The notes: generated by a model from the letters alone, not told the origin. DNA of 64,000 nucleotides from Pomacea canaliculata (GCF_003073045.1 NC_037590.1:1328016-1392015); one strand, 5' to 3'. Positions 1 through 12,815 are shown, counted from the first letter of the stretch. Numbers and translations: made by a program.

Positions 1-2
1 AG

Positions 3-1005
3 ACTGCTGCGCATCCGGCAACATCCAAGAGCGAGCTACAGATGGACAGTCAGCACATCGAACATCATCAGCAGCAGCAGCAGATGGCAGCACCCAAGCC
101 AGGGGATGCTCAGCCAGTGTATCAGCCACCCAGCTTTCCGCACTTGCTCCCTGGGTTCAAGCCCACCGCCAAACTGCGCCAACTGGCGTCCGCCGTTGGT
201 AGGACCGAGCTGGAACAGATGTTCGAGAGCTTTGTCAGCGGTTTCATTGATTACATGTCAGGTCAGTCCACGATAATAGTCCCTGATTAAAAATTAAAGT
301 CATCCTCTCATTATGGTCAAGTCTTGATTAAGGTAGTGACTCATTTAGTTTTCATTTTATCTGTAATGGTGTTTTATATATATATAATGTATATAGTCAG
401 TCACAAACCGCCTAGTAGCCTTGGGCAAAATTTATTGTTTTCATGTCTGTCCTTTATAGTTTCAAGTGCATTTGTAGACAAGATCAAACCTGTACAAAGG
501 GTGGGTCTTCAACAGTTAAAAAAGTATTTCCATTGACTGGTTAAATCCGTAATTACAGTGATGAAGGAAGTGCGCCTCTAGTAACAGAGTATTTGTTGAT
601 CGTTCAGACTCAAGATAAATGTTTATAGTCGCTTTTACCGGTATCTCCTTGGTTACGATGATATAGCAGGTGGTTTCTTGCACAGTTAGATAGCAACAGG
701 TCGTTGTCGTTGCAGATGTAGGAGAGGACGATGAGGACGATGAGGACGAAAGCCAAAGCTCGTCGGTAGCTCAGGACGACGTGGACTCGAGCAGCACCAA
801 GCACCATTTCAGTGGCCACCACGTGACCCAGCAGGCCAACCAACCCAGCAACCCAAACCTTCAAGCAACGTCTGTAGACTTGGCCACGAATGTCAAAAAT
901 ACAGACTCACCATCTGAAAACGAGAAGAGCTCAGATAGTTCAGGCTCCGCTGTTTCCGGCCATCAGGACGATCATGAGACAGAAAGTAGCGAACGAGCTG
1001 TCTGA
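3..1005 (+). CDS. C-terminal two exons of an unidentified acidic, Gln/Ser-rich protein (5' end outside window)
   Basis: Two exons are seen: up to 261 (donor GTCAGT) and 716-1005 (acceptor TTGCAG). The join is phase 1 and makes an Asp codon, giving the segment FIDYMSDVGEDDEDDEDES. The frame is open to the left edge, so earlier exons lie outside the window. The visible part has a short Gln run after HIEHH, then a compact hydrophobic/basic stretch (LPGFKPTAKLRQLAS through LEQMFESFVSGFIDYM) that could be a small helical domain. An Asp/Glu-rich stretch and a Ser/His/Gln-rich tail ending SSERAV and TGA follow. This composition is common in nuclear regulatory proteins, but I do not recognise the family and infer no function. 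An AATAAA at 1338 fits a short 3' UTR. That it is a real gene is likely; its identity is unknown. Confidence 0.7.
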
Positions 1006-1337
1006 ATGAACAATATTTGGTAATGCAAATACAAACTAAAATGTTTCGTGACAATGTCACCAGTCCCGACAGTAAATGAAGAGAAAAGAAGAATATTTTA
1101 GCCAAACTGGGAGAAACAGGATCTTGCACTGCTCCTTCCCAATCATTGAAGAAAATTTGCCCCTCGATAGCTTGGAAAGAATGCGAACGATCATGCAGCC
1201 AGTCTTCATAATTATCCCCGCTTTCAACTGACCTTTTGATATATTTATTTGCTGGATGCTTGATGTTTTCTGGCCTTATACTCACAAAGTTAATGTCATC
1301 TGTCTCTAAGGATTACCTCAGACAGACATGTGTTTAA

Positions 1338-1343
1338 AATAAA
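1338..1343 (+). terminator. Candidate poly(A) signal for the first gene
   Basis: The canonical hexamer AATAAA lies 333 bases past the TGA of the first gene. It is the first such hexamer seen downstream on the plus strand. The call rests on position only. Confidence 0.4.
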
Positions 1344-4300
1344 AGTTGATGTCTCACGTGTCAATGGACAACCCCCAGTACATCTGCTGTAAGTAAAGCG
1401 TAATTCAGACTTCTTCATCCTCACCCTCACTAAATGTTTATCCTGGTCCCCACTTGGATCAGGCTCGTCCATTCCACCTGTCTGCAACACCCACGACCTG
1501 TACTGCGATATATCAAAGCATCATGCAGCAAAGTGAGTTATTCATCTTGACTCACCTTTGACATGATGTGAGTCGGCCATGACACTCCCAACATCCAACG
1601 ATTGTGAACTGCGTTCTACATTTGTGGCAACTTTTGTATGAAAACTTACTTTTATGTTGTTTCAGTCATAGAGTCTGTCTTTTATTCTATCGCTGCAAAA
1701 TAATGATACAACGGTAAACTTCATTCAGCTATTAAAACTATCCACATTATTCGTGTGAGTGTTGTTTGTTGAGACGGCACTGTTATAAACTAATATTAGG
1801 ATTACATTTTCTCTAGCAATCAGTTGGCTCCACTCTATTTTTCTCTCTGTCTCTCATACACATTTTCTCTCTTGTTTTTGTATTTATTACAGATATCAGT
1901 GTGTGTCGTTATTTAGGGGGTGACACTATGTGTGTGTGTTTGTCCGTGTGTGAGCGTTTGTGTATAGTTAAAAAGAGAGAGAGTTGTATAACAATCCTCA
2001 CTCAGCTACAGATAAAGGTATACACTAGTGACGTCAGCAATACTCCACTTGAAACCAGAGACAGCGCCTCCATCCACCTGTAGTAACACCCGACCTTGGA
2101 GGTAGAGAGCTGCCAACATGTGTCCAGACCTACACCAGGGATTGCCAGCAAATTGTTATTATTCAGAAGTACTTGCTTGATAATAAGACACGATATATGC
2201 TGCACTCATTGAAATCCATGAAGTGTTTTACTTACTTACGGGGAAGCATACTGGATTGATTGTAATACGTAATCAGCAATCTACTCAGGTGAGGTATTTA
2301 CAATTCAGTAACAGGTTACGTGTGAGAAACTTTAGATGGAGAAATGGCGATAATTTAAAATAAACAACCAACTGAATAAAAGACCTTTTGGTTTCCCTGT
2401 AGTTGTAATAAGCAATGTTTATACAATTTCACTTGCAAGCATCCAGGTGAGCGCACTGGTTTTCTTTCGCACGTCACTATGCGTCACCTGCACTAACGTC
2501 ACGCCTTGCCTCGCCCTCGTTACCAGAGTTACATGATGGGGGGCAGGGTCGACGAGAGGGCGCAGATGAAGGTGGTGCCACACGTGGTTTGGCAAACACT
2601 GTTTTCTTGAAATACTTTCTGAAAGTCATGGGGCATACAGCGCAACCTGTTTGGCGAACCTGCTTGTCCTCGTGTTTGCGATTTTACAACATGGCCCCCA
2701 CAGCCACAGGCTCGCTTGGAATTGGTGTTTGCACCACCTTATAGGCCCGCTTGGAACTTTAAATGAGGAAACTACCTGCTATTTAAATGAGCTATTTCAA
2801 AGCCACCGGGAATTGTGGGACCCTCGCAGAGCACAATATCGCAACAGACGGTTGAAAACGAGTCGTTGGCTTTCCATGCAGATTGCTTTCTTGTCAACGA
2901 CAGGGATCGAGTGCACAGGTATTACGGTATATACCAATTTTAATTTTAAATGATGATCGCTGCATCATTAAAATCCAAGTTGTTCTTTGGCATGCTAGTT
3001 CTGTATAACTGTTTATTGTGAAACGAGCATCAACTCAAGGAATTAAGAATCAGCTGATACGGCCCTTGTGCGCACAACATGACTATTATTGTTGTTTTGG
3101 TTGCTGTTATTAAAAAGAATACAAATCAGCCACTAAAATTACAATCTGCTGAACATGAACAGATTTTGACAGTACTGGAAAACTGCTAAATTTATCTAAT
3201 TGTTTTCAAAGAAAAATTACAGGTACATCATAAAGCATAACATTCAAAACATCAAATGCAGAGCCATGTATACAACAGTCATCACAAATGAGAAACACAA
3301 TGTTAATTTGGGCAGCTGCTTATTTATTTAATAAGATTCTACTATGTTGCAGTTGCTCATATCCAAGCAAAGGTAGCCAGCCTCCAAAACACATTTTCAA
3401 GGGAAATGTGTAAAATAAATAAAACCAAAATAACTGGAGCTGGAGCATGTGATGTCTACAACACTTCATGGCCCTTTTTCCAGCAGTTGAAATTCCTGTT
3501 GCCAGTAAAATGTCTCTAGTGGCATCAACATCTTTAAACTTGGTAAACAGAATGATTTATATATATACACACAGTAACATATAATAAAATTATTACATCT
3601 TGTCACAAAGGTTGTTTAAGATGGCTCAAAATATCCTACTGTGAATAGTTTGATAAAAATTTTGTTGTCAAGTCCAACAATACTGAGCATTCCACCCTCC
3701 TCCCACTCAACTTGTCTACAATCAATTTTGTTTGTCATGAAATATTCACAGACCAGATAATAAATTGTATATCTCAAACAGATCTATGAGCATACACTGT
3801 AATTTGCAAAATACATATATTAAAAAAATAAAACTTTATTTGGATAGAACTATTTTTTTTAAAAATGTCATCACTATACAGACATTAAGTGATAATGTGT
3901 GAGATGGTTGTATGTCATGACATAAAAAAGTTGAATTGTGAATAATTGCTCAAAACTATCAATATAAAAACAGTACAAAATATATGTCAATTGTAACTAT
4001 CTTAAACAGACAATAAATTTAAAAAATGAAATGTTTCTGACCAGCTCAGCAAGTTTATTTGAGGAAAAAAACTGATTTTTCATGCTCATGGACAGTTACA
4101 TTGCAACAAATAGTTTTATAGTTGATCCCACTGACAGCAAACCTCACCATGAGCCCAGAAGTAGTCACAAAATTTGTCTCTCGCTTCTCTTGCAGAAAGA
4201 GCAGAATGATTACCCGTGAAAAAAAGTCTCTTTCTTCAGAAAGTTTCTCTGTCTTAAACCATGCTCCATTTCTTTTTTTATATATATATATCTTGCCCAT

Positions 4301-4429
4301 ATGCACTCTGAATCAGCTGACCAATTAATATGCTAAAGTCATTTTCAGAGACACACCACGCTCGATCTACTTTAGCCAAAAGTAGTGTTTGTAGTCCTTA
4401 TACAGACACTTTTTTAACTGACTGATTTT
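1344..4429. other. Gene-poor stretch
   Basis: No convincing exon was found. The 100-residue open frame at 2651-2953 has no recognisable motif and no splice support. The part from about 3000 to 4050 is very AT-rich with many short poly-A and poly-T runs, like intron or intergenic sequence. A more GC-rich patch near 2440-2600 contains several CpGs and could be a decayed promoter, but nothing decides this. Confidence 0.4.
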
Positions 4430-4723
4430 TTTTTAAATCTCACCTGTGGCTAGAAATCTCAGTGTCACAACATGCCTTTCGCCAGGTGAGATGCACTCGC
4501 GCATATTTGTTGTCTGCTTTGCGATACAAGGCTCTATAAGTTCCTGTAAGAGTCTGAATCCTCAGCACTCAGCTCCAGCATCACAGCATTCTATGCGCCT
4601 TGCTGGGCTCTTATTTTAAGCCATGGTCTTACCCACCATCTTCGCTTTGTCTTCTTCTTCAGTAAAACATGCTTCACATTGTGATGTTGCAAGCAACATC
4701 TCGTCGTCTGCTGAGTCCGCCAT
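4430..4723 (-). mobile_element. PIF/Harbinger (HARBI1-like) transposase relic
   Basis: On the minus strand a start at 4723 opens a 35-codon frame beginning MADSADDEMLLATSQCEAC with a following Glu-rich stretch. This resembles the acidic N-terminus of HARBI1-like transposase open frames. In the same frame, after two stops and a missing stretch, the segment FRLLQELIEPCIAKQ, then TTNMRECISPGERHVVTLRF, then LATG appears. In HARBI1-like proteins the usual text is a variant of 'xxIxKQxTxMRxxISPGERLxVTLRxLATG'. The catalytic DDE part was not found to the left, so this is a truncated, decayed DNA-transposon copy. The GTAAGA at 4640 and the AG/GT bracketing of the second piece also look like splice sites, so exonisation cannot be excluded. 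No terminal inverted repeats were found. Confidence 0.65.
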
Positions 4724-5378
4724 TTGCAGAAATCAAGGGACGCCACTGTCGCGCACTTTCTAACTTTTTCGGAAACAAGTGGATCTGCCCACAGAGAATT
4801 TCAATGAAGAATAGCATTTGTTTTTATAATTGATATTTTCAAAACAGTAGATCCTAAACATTTAAAATCACATTATTCCCTAAAAATTTCTAAACATGAT
4901 TACTTTAGTAAATAAAGATTTCCTGAGAGGTTGTTGTCGTGAACAGACAATTCCGCTAGCAAAACATAGGCAGAGATTGTCTCCCTTTAGCTGTCAGGCT
5001 CCAACATGAACACCACCGACACAATGGTCGTCTAGTGGTTGCCGCGCCTCTTGAAGGCCCTAAGCACCAGTCGACAAACAACAGATACAATTAAAAAACA
5101 AACAAACAAAAAAAAACACATAACTTAATATCTAACAATCAACTAGAGGCACGTACATTTAGTATACAAAGCTATACTCATACCCGCTAACCAACATCAC
5201 TCAATGACAAAACTCTTGATGTCAGACTAAACGTGGAAGCAGATATCGTCTCCCACGTGAGATAAGCGAGTTCATAGCAAACCAAACGGTCTGGTGAAGA
5301 CACGACTTGTCATAAGCAAGAGACCTGCCAGCAAGTGAACACACTTCACTCCATGCTAAGCAAAAGCTGTTACAAGAC

Positions 5379-6744
5379 ATGGCAACGGGATCACACCACA
5401 AGCTGAGTGCTGCTGCTGTCGCCCTGCTGCTGTCTGCCCTGTGGTGGAGCCTCCATGCTGCTGGTAATTTTCTAGAATTCGGGAACCTGCGCAACTTAGA
5501 GCTGCTTTGCAGTTCTCTTCACTAAGTCTTATCAACATCTCCTAGGATACTCATCAACTGCTTTAGCTTCTACTGCCTGGGATTTGTGGCCAAATACTTT
5601 TACAATCAGAATTTTCACTTGTTTTTAACTTCAACAATTAACAAAGATTTCCTAGCATGTCATAAAGTCGGAGTCAAAGAACATTTCATTTCTTTGGGAT
5701 GTGTGTTGGGAGTGTACTGGCTAAGTTTTTACTAACTGATGTTTTAGTGTTCAGTGCAGATGCTACATTAAGGTATTGTCAGTGGAAGGCACTGTTTGGA
5801 ACTCTAAAGGACAGAAAAACTGTTGCAACTGTTTCAGATGCCGGAGTTTTGTCCCGTCATTTGAGCAGTATTCCAGACCAAAATCTACTTTATCCAAGTC
5901 CAACCGACGGTTATCGACGTTTTCTACGCCACAGTCAATACGAAGGTGAGTTTCTTATGAACACCGCTGCTCACACATCGCGTTCACTGACACACAGACC
6001 AGAGATGCCAGGGGGACTGACAATGTCAGCGCCTTGCAGGAAGGCCATCATGTCCTAGTCCTGCCCCGCAGTATCAGTACATCACTGGACTGTATTACTG
6101 TGGCACTAACTCATTATAACATTGTTATACTTCATCATGACTTTGTCCCGTAATACTGTAGGTACAATCACTCCTACAACCGCTAGTGATGTGGCATCAG
6201 ATTCATTTGACATAGTTCTGGATTATTCAGGCTTTGGATTATTCAACATTTGGCTGTGCGACCTCAGCATTACGCACGCAGACTGCTTCACATAAATATT
6301 TTGGGTACTGACAAGTTCCAGTTTATAAAATAATCATCTGCATTTTACTGCGTGTGCTCACGAGAATTACGCCTTTTCACGTGTCCACTGCTTGACATGA
6401 TTTCCAAACGGAACACGAAGCAACCAGCTGACTGGCTACGGGACAAATAAATATTTTGTTGTCACATAGTGCAATGAAGCGCAGAGCGCGAGATGCTGCC
6501 CATAAATAGAACTCCGTGATTTCACGTCACAGCTGTCAGCAAGAGAGCCGCAGTGACGTTCCAGCTGAGATGTGCGTCACGTTATGTTTCAGGTCATCCG
6601 TACACGCACGGAGCCATTCATCATGACCTGTCCGCAAGCAAGCCCTTGGACAGACCAAATTTGCACCAACTTTGGCATGTCGCCAACCTCTCCAAGAAGA
6701 GGACTCACCTTTGCGTGGGCATCGTCCCACACCTCTCCAAGTAG
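5379..6744 (+). CDS. Unidentified small secreted protein, 140 aa, three exons
   Basis: Exons are 5379-5463, 5760-5945 and 6593-6744 (85+186+152 nt, 141 codons with the TAG). Both introns are phase 1 with donors GTAATT and GTGAGT and acceptors GCAG and TTCAG. Exon 1 encodes a clear signal peptide: MATGSHHKLS, then AAAVALLLSALWW, then SLHAAD. The mature part starts near DATLRYCQWKALFG. It has only two cysteines (in RYCQW and HLCVG), is rich in His, Leu and Ser, and carries basic clusters (KDRK, YRRF, SKKRT) that could be prohormone-convertase sites. The part ending THLCVGIVPHLSK follows the KKR. No transmembrane helix lies past the signal. A secreted peptide or prohormone role is possible but not shown, and I recognise no family. 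The gene model is supported by signal-peptide architecture and consistent phases. Confidence 0.65.
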
Positions 6745-8149
6745 ATGACTTCAACAGTAAGTGATGCACTGCGGAGCGGCTCTGTGAAACGAGTCTATAA
6801 GTTGGTCAAGGTTTTCGGACTGCAGCTTGCCCTCTGGTCCTGCATGATCCCCTTTCCTCTTGTCCGGTACACAGTGAAGACCCCCTTTCCTCTTACCCTT
6901 GTCCCCGGAGCCCTCCGCAGGCACGAAGCTTGAGCAGCCCGTAGGTCAGGCGCGCACCTGCTCGCAGATTCCTACCCGATACCACAGCAGGGTCACGTGT
7001 CCACGCGAAGACAGAGAGGTGAGGGCGCAGGGTGGACGGCGGACAGATGGAGACGGTGATGGAGATGGAGAAGTATAAGAAGATGGAGACGAAAAACGAA
7101 AACAAAATAGAAAAAAAAGGGAGACAAGAAGAATACGGCGAGCCTGCAGAGAAAGCAGTACATAAAGTCTCCATCGCCAGGTGGCTCCCACAGAACTCCT
7201 CCTCGAAGTCTCGCTTTAAGCTAAATATGTTTCTAAACATGTCTTTCTCTAAAAACTGACTCAGTCCCATGTTATCACTTTGTCTCTCTCCAAGAGCATC
7301 TATCCAGTGTTAATTTTGTTCCGAGTTTGCCACTGGTTTATTGCAACATCGCTCGAAGAGTGGTTTATAATTAATGTTTAGTTTGGCTAGCTGCTTCATT
7401 AGGAGTGCTATTACTGAATGTTTACCAAACTGATTGTTGACTTATCCACTTGGGTGATGTTGTGTAGGTGTAGCTGTGGTGTGGGTGTGCTGGTGTAGAT
7501 GTGACTAGAAAGGTTTTCTCGCGTGTGTTTAGTCTTTCGATTGAAGAAATTTCAAGTTGCTGCTTATACTAATGACCTTGACCAAATGGTGTCTCATGTG
7601 TGACAGAATTTTCTTGAAATTTCCAGGTCCTAGGAATGACCGCCATCTAGATTCTCATATTGATGACCATCCTGGGATAAGCCAAATGCCAAAATCAAAA
7701 TCAAGTCATATACTCGGTTTCCCCAATGATAGATGGTGTGTAATGACTAGAAGATGTGACTGACGACAACACAACAAACACACAAAAAACGAAACTAACG
7801 AAAGCAAGCAGACACAGTGAAGACAAAGAAAGTGTGGAGCATCATGAACCCAAGTCCGATGCCATCTAAAAGGTGTAGTGACACATGGGCCCTTTCAAAG
7901 ACAAAACAAAGAAGAGGTCCAATTTATCTACATTACCAGAAGAAAAAAGTAAAACGTCAATGCCTCCATCCCCCCCCCCCCCCCCGAAAAGAAAAGAAGA
8001 AAAAGTTGAGAAAATGAACCCCTTTCTTCATCACAAGCAAGTCCACTATTACCACTGTGGTGTCTATAATTGAAAATCGGCATCATCAGTTGAGTAAATA
8101 AATCTGTTGTAACTTTTATTCACCAAGGGGTGACAAGCGAGTTGAATGG
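6745..8149. other. 3' flank of the secreted-protein gene, no further gene seen
   Basis: No convincing exon was seen. The stretch holds a purine-rich patch (about 7030-7140, GAGATGGAGA-like) that creates several spurious open frames, and a C homopolymer of about 15 bases near 7971-7985. An AATAAA lies at 8097-8102. The long plus-strand open frames here are low-complexity Lys/Glu text without motifs. Confidence 0.4.
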
Positions 8150-8480
8150 GGACCTATACATGTCACACCACTTCTTCACCGGCTACCAGCTACAGCTAGA
8201 ACTGACTACAAGCTCTCAACTCTATTCTATGGATTCTTTGAAGGCTTCTTCCCCCACTACTTTACTGAAATCCTGTCTGTCCACTCTCCTGCCCCAAACC
8301 TTGGCTCCTCATCAGACTCTCGGATTTTACCTTCCCTCCCACAAAGGCAGTCACATACGTTCAAAGGATGTCCTCCCTCTGTGCTGCTAAGCAGTGGAAC
8401 TCTCTTCTCATCACATTCGTCACTCGGACTGCAAGGCTACATTCACGCGCTCTGTGAACACTTGTCTGTTAACAAAGTAC
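8150..8480 (+). mobile_element. LINE fragment: C-terminal end of a non-LTR reverse-transcriptase ORF
   Basis: One frame reads LLHRLPATARTDYKLSTLFY and then GFFEGFFPHYF. This matches the 'LHWLPVxARIxYKLxxLxYxxLxGxAPxYL' text found just before the end of CR1/Jockey-type LINE ORFs. Another frame a little downstream reads AAKQWNSLL, the usual 'xxxWNSLP' near the ORF end. The change of frame between the two parts shows decay. Only the last part of the element is present; the reverse-transcriptase core was not found upstream. Confidence 0.65.
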
Positions 8481-9282
8481 TTTCCCTGAATTACTGTTCT
8501 TAACTCCTTGGCAATACTGTCATGTTAACCCTCATGTAACGACTCCATCTTACACTGTTTGTATTATCTACATCCCTTCATCCGTTAGTTCAGTTCAGAT
8601 GAGGCTCTAAATCAACACCTTGTTCAGTTTTTCACCAATAAAGACAGATTCTCCAAAGAATGTCACTGCAAGATGGCAAAAGGTTATTAAAAAAAAAAAG
8701 GCAATCTATCATTGATTGATCCTTGTTCTTTATATAAATAATTGCCAATAGAAAAATATGCCATGACTTTTCTGACAACCCAATAGTTGGCTAATTTTTA
8801 AGTTGATAATTTGATTAAGTTAATAATAATTAGTCCTGAGTTAAGCTGTAAATAACCAAATGACCTTTGGTGGGGAAAAAGACTTCCCTACTCATGAGGT
8901 AGAGAAAATTTATTTATAAAAATTATCCCTCCTGTTTACCCCTACTTGACAGGCCATGCAAGCAAAATGAGGAGGATTACAAGAGGAGCTGAGCAGATTG
9001 AACAGAGGGGAGTGGATTGTAGAGTTGTGTGCCTTTAATGAACTGCCACTTCGGCAACGCTTGTCATGGATAGTTTATTCTTTTTGTATTGGCTAAACTT
9101 GCTACAATGTAGCTCACAAACTGTCCTTTAGCCTATAGTTGGTGCCCTTAACCAGGGGTGGGACCAGTGTTTAAGTTTGTGATTTGGTCAACACATGGAC
9201 CTACTGGTTTTTGTTTTGCTTTTTTTTTAAACACCATCAAAGCTAATCACACAATTAAGGGTAAATGCATGCCTTAATTACT

Positions 9283-9389
9283 TCATCACACCTGCTTTTC
9301 AGCCTGACCAGGCAGTTTATCTCTGTATATTTCTTCATCATGCCTGCTTTCAACCTGAACGACCAGTTTATTTCTGTATATCCCCCCTC
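9283..9389. repeat. Two-copy tandem repeat, unit about 53 bp
   Basis: The text CTTCATCACACCTGCTTTTC then CAGTTTATCTCTGTATAT recurs directly after itself as CTTCATCATGCCTGCTTTC then CAGTTTATTTCTGTATAT. Small differences show the duplication is not recent. Confidence 0.6.
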
Positions 9390-11912
9390 CTCTCTTTCAC
9401 ACTTCATTGAAAACAAAAAGCAACAACCCCTCTATGATTAGCAAAATGAACAACAGAAAGTTTTACTGAAGTTTCTTACATGCATTCTTCACATGCACAC
9501 ACAAGCACAACATACAACAGGGGTCATAAAGCAGATCTGAGAGGGGTCGTGAAGATGATTACTTCAGTTCTCTTAAAAATGAATGGAAGCAATTTTAAAC
9601 ACACAGGGCCCTTGCACGCAACTGCTGTCATCCATTGACCTTTGGTCACTCCACACTAATGTAGTAGTCACAATTACACAGGAAAATCACCAGTATCTAG
9701 TGAGTTAAGTACCAATCATCAATAGCATTTAATCTTAGTCAGAGAATGTGACCACAATGGTGAACATCAACAGGAAGCTGACAAGAAAATTATGGGTAAT
9801 GACAAGTAAGGGGGAAAGGGATGGGGACACAGGGGGAAAATTGGTGTTTTACCAGCAAGGCGGTTAACAGAAGAACTATGGTGAAGATATACAGAAGAGA
9901 TATTAAAAGCTAGCGAAAGTGCATCCCGAGTAGTGTTGGTAGCCAGTGTAGTGAAAAGCTCAAATGGAGAAGCACAACTGGTGCTATGGCGACAACATAC
10001 TGCATACTGTTGACATGGGTTAGCCTCTCAATGAGAGAAGGAATGTTAAAAGAGAGATACAGGAAAAAAGATGTGAGTTAATGATGTGACTAAAACATGT
10101 TGAATACATCGGCCATTACAACTGATAACACACTCTCAGAGCTACCATGATATCAGCAGGTTAAAAGACTGATACTGCCATTATAAAACCATGCATATTG
10201 CACACTTGTATCACTGGAACACAATACCATAAACTGAGACATGTTAAAAGCAATGCAAAATAGAAAAAAAAACAACCCCAAAACCCAGAGACAGGAAATG
10301 AAAAATTAAGGCTGTTCAACCCAGAACAAGATCATTTAAAAATGTGATTAGTTTTGAATTTTGATTATCTCAGACTGAAAGTGACTGGACAGTTGGAGTG
10401 AAGAAAAGTTTATAAGAGCTTGACATGACTGCTGGTAAAATCAAATTTTGACAATTTATTCTCTCCTCCCTGCTTGCTCGCTTGCTCACCATCATGAAGA
10501 TTACCACATAGATGCAAACATGCATATGAAGGCACAAATATGCAACACACATATCTACACTGTTCTGTACAGCTCACATGCAAGCTTGCACACACTAATC
10601 TCCAGTCATCTATTGGAGACTCATTACTGGCTTTGTTATCATGCACCATCAGAGTTCTGTACAATGTAATCATGCCACTGCAGTTTAAGGGAGGAAAAGA
10701 CTTAATTTTCACAACCAAAGGTAAATTGCCACTTAATTAAAAAATATATACATGTTTTAGTACAAAGATTCACAACCATTTCAGATCCTGTACAAACATC
10801 CTAAACCAAACGAAGCAAAAGTGAGGTGCACATACATGCTTGTTTTCCAAACAATTTTGTCAGCTGTGGCTTCACAGATAGCAGGAACATTTGATTGATA
10901 ACATACCATAAGGAAGGCACACGTCCTTCTGTGAGAAAAAATGTTGCATAGAAATAAAATGTCAACCTTCTCATGTATATTCTCTTGTTAGACTTTGATA
11001 ATTTGATCCATTTATCAAAATTGCCAAGAATCACAAAAACTTATACAATATATGTTTTGACAATTCACATGTGCAAACTTTGTAATGTCAAGCATAGTTT
11101 CTCTTCCTACCCTATCCTATTAAACTTTAGTCTGTCACTTGTGTCTTTCAAGAAGGAATACATCAGCCAATAACACATGCTCTGCCCACATATTAAAAAA
11201 AAAAATTCACAAATCAGTATTGCTCGCAGCTTTAGTGAAATCGTTGTTTATCAGCTGATGTTACTTCAGAAAAAGATTGAAATATATGTGCAGATAAGAA
11301 AGCTAGTGTTGTTATCTTTCTGGCCTTTTAGGAGAACTTGTCATCAAACACTGTGCATCAAGAGAAATAAAGATGAAAGGCCTAACAGTATGCTTCATTA
11401 GCTGCACAGGACAACTCTTATGACAAAACAAAAAAAGAAGTTATTAAGTAAACCATAACATTCATGCTGGTATAGACATTTTCTTGCCTTGCAGGCATAT
11501 TCTGTCACATTTAACTTCAATGAGTTATGCATAGTTTAAGCAAAGAGTTTTGTCCACTGTTTCTTTTTTTTTTTTGGTTTAATGTTACAATTAAAATTTA
11601 ACATCTCCTTCAGGTTTATTGTACTTAAATTAATTTAGACCAAGTCCTGATCATGATGCCAAGAATACTGAAATCCTGATGAGCACAAATGTAAAGATAT
11701 AAGCTGAATGTGTAGCGAATCATTTAGGGAGAGATGCAAAAAAGCACTATCAAGAGCTATTTACAAAAACATACATGGATGATTACACCTGAGAAAAAGG
11801 TGAGCATTTCCACTGCAACATTTATTTTCTGTAGAGTTTTCCTCACCAGTTTTGCTCCTCATTTACTGACACTTTCTTCTTTGGTTTCACTTGTGCGTGC
11901 TAGTGTTCTATC

Positions 11913-12015
11913 CCAGTGGTTCTCATTTTTTTATTAAGTAGCTATGGCGGACCACCAGCCTTGCTTCTTAAATGTGTACTAAACAAGTTTGCCCGCGGAC
12001 CACACTGCAGTCTAA
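11913..12015 (+). mobile_element. hAT (Charlie-like) DNA transposon end
   Basis: CAGTGGTTCTCATTTTTTTA followed by GGCGGACCACCAGCC and GCCCGCGGACCAC is the usual terminal text of hAT-Charlie non-autonomous elements, whose ends read CAGTGGTTCTCAAACTTTTT and then GCGGACCCC-like text. The opposite terminus was not found within the next kilobase, so this is a fragment or a highly diverged copy. Confidence 0.55.
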
Positions 12016-12599
12016 GTCTTTGAATACAATGGCCAAAACAGTTCTTAGGAATAGGAAGTCTACATACAAAATTTCAAAATATTAACACCATACAAAGAAC
12101 TTATAAATATGATATACTATCCAAAAGTCTGTGTACTACCAATAAGTTTTCTTGAAGCCTTTTTGCTTCCTGAAGGGGCAATTCAGCAGCCAAGAGCATA
12201 AATTTACAAGAAATGATTAGCCACACATCCTAGAAAGATTGAGTTCAACAAATGTCCCTCCCAATCTTCCTGTGATTTATTACTTCGCTCTCAGTAGTGT
12301 ACAAAAACAGAATATTCATTCACAAGCGTACAATGTTATCGTAACAAAGGTAGCCATTAATTAGAACTTATTTAGTTATATGCCAACCAGCATTGATAGC
12401 ATTCACTCTTTACCATTCCGAAAATGACTATTCAACTTCATGTACACTGCTTAACTCCGCATTATAATATTCTGTAAATGTTACTCTTTACAACCTTTCC
12501 CATGATGAGGAACCTTTTTCACACCCTTCCTTTTGTAATACCATGTTACTCTCAACTCTTGTTCTTGTTATCTGGTTCCTCTTTTTGTTTTCTGTATTT

Positions 12600-12815
12600 G
12601 ATTTTATGCTTTGTTGAGTACGGTTGTTATTTTTTATATATATTTGTTCACTTTATTTGTTCTTCATTTGTTATGAGCATTGGAATGGATTGCGCATCAA
12701 ATGTCATCATCATCATGCTCATGCTGTCCATGTTTCATTCTTGCTCCTAATCGCTAAGAGCATGCTTCTTAGGACTGTGCGTATGCGCTTTATAAATTTT
12801 GCATTTATTATTATT
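12600..12815 (+). repeat. 3' part of a LINE/SINE-like repeat with ATT tail
   Basis: The stretch ends TGCGTATGCGCTTTATAAAT and then TATTATTATTA. A GCGCTTTATAAAT box plus an ATT microsatellite tail is the end structure of several invertebrate retroposons, and related boxes occur at 24270 and 32120 in this window. The 5' limit is uncertain. Confidence 0.4.

Noticed and set aside
2651-2953. 100-codon plus-strand open frame
   Set aside because: No signal peptide, domain or splice junction; composition matches the surroundings.
5024-5075. tRNA-like text (GGTCGTCTAGTGGTTGCCGC)
   Set aside because: It resembles the A-box half of a tRNA-Glu or tRNA-Asp, but no B box (GGTTCGANTCC) and no closing acceptor stem follow; at most a decayed tRNA or SINE head.
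7032-7259. Lys/Glu-rich 75-codon open frame
   Set aside because: It is encoded by a GA-rich simple-sequence patch; no conserved text.
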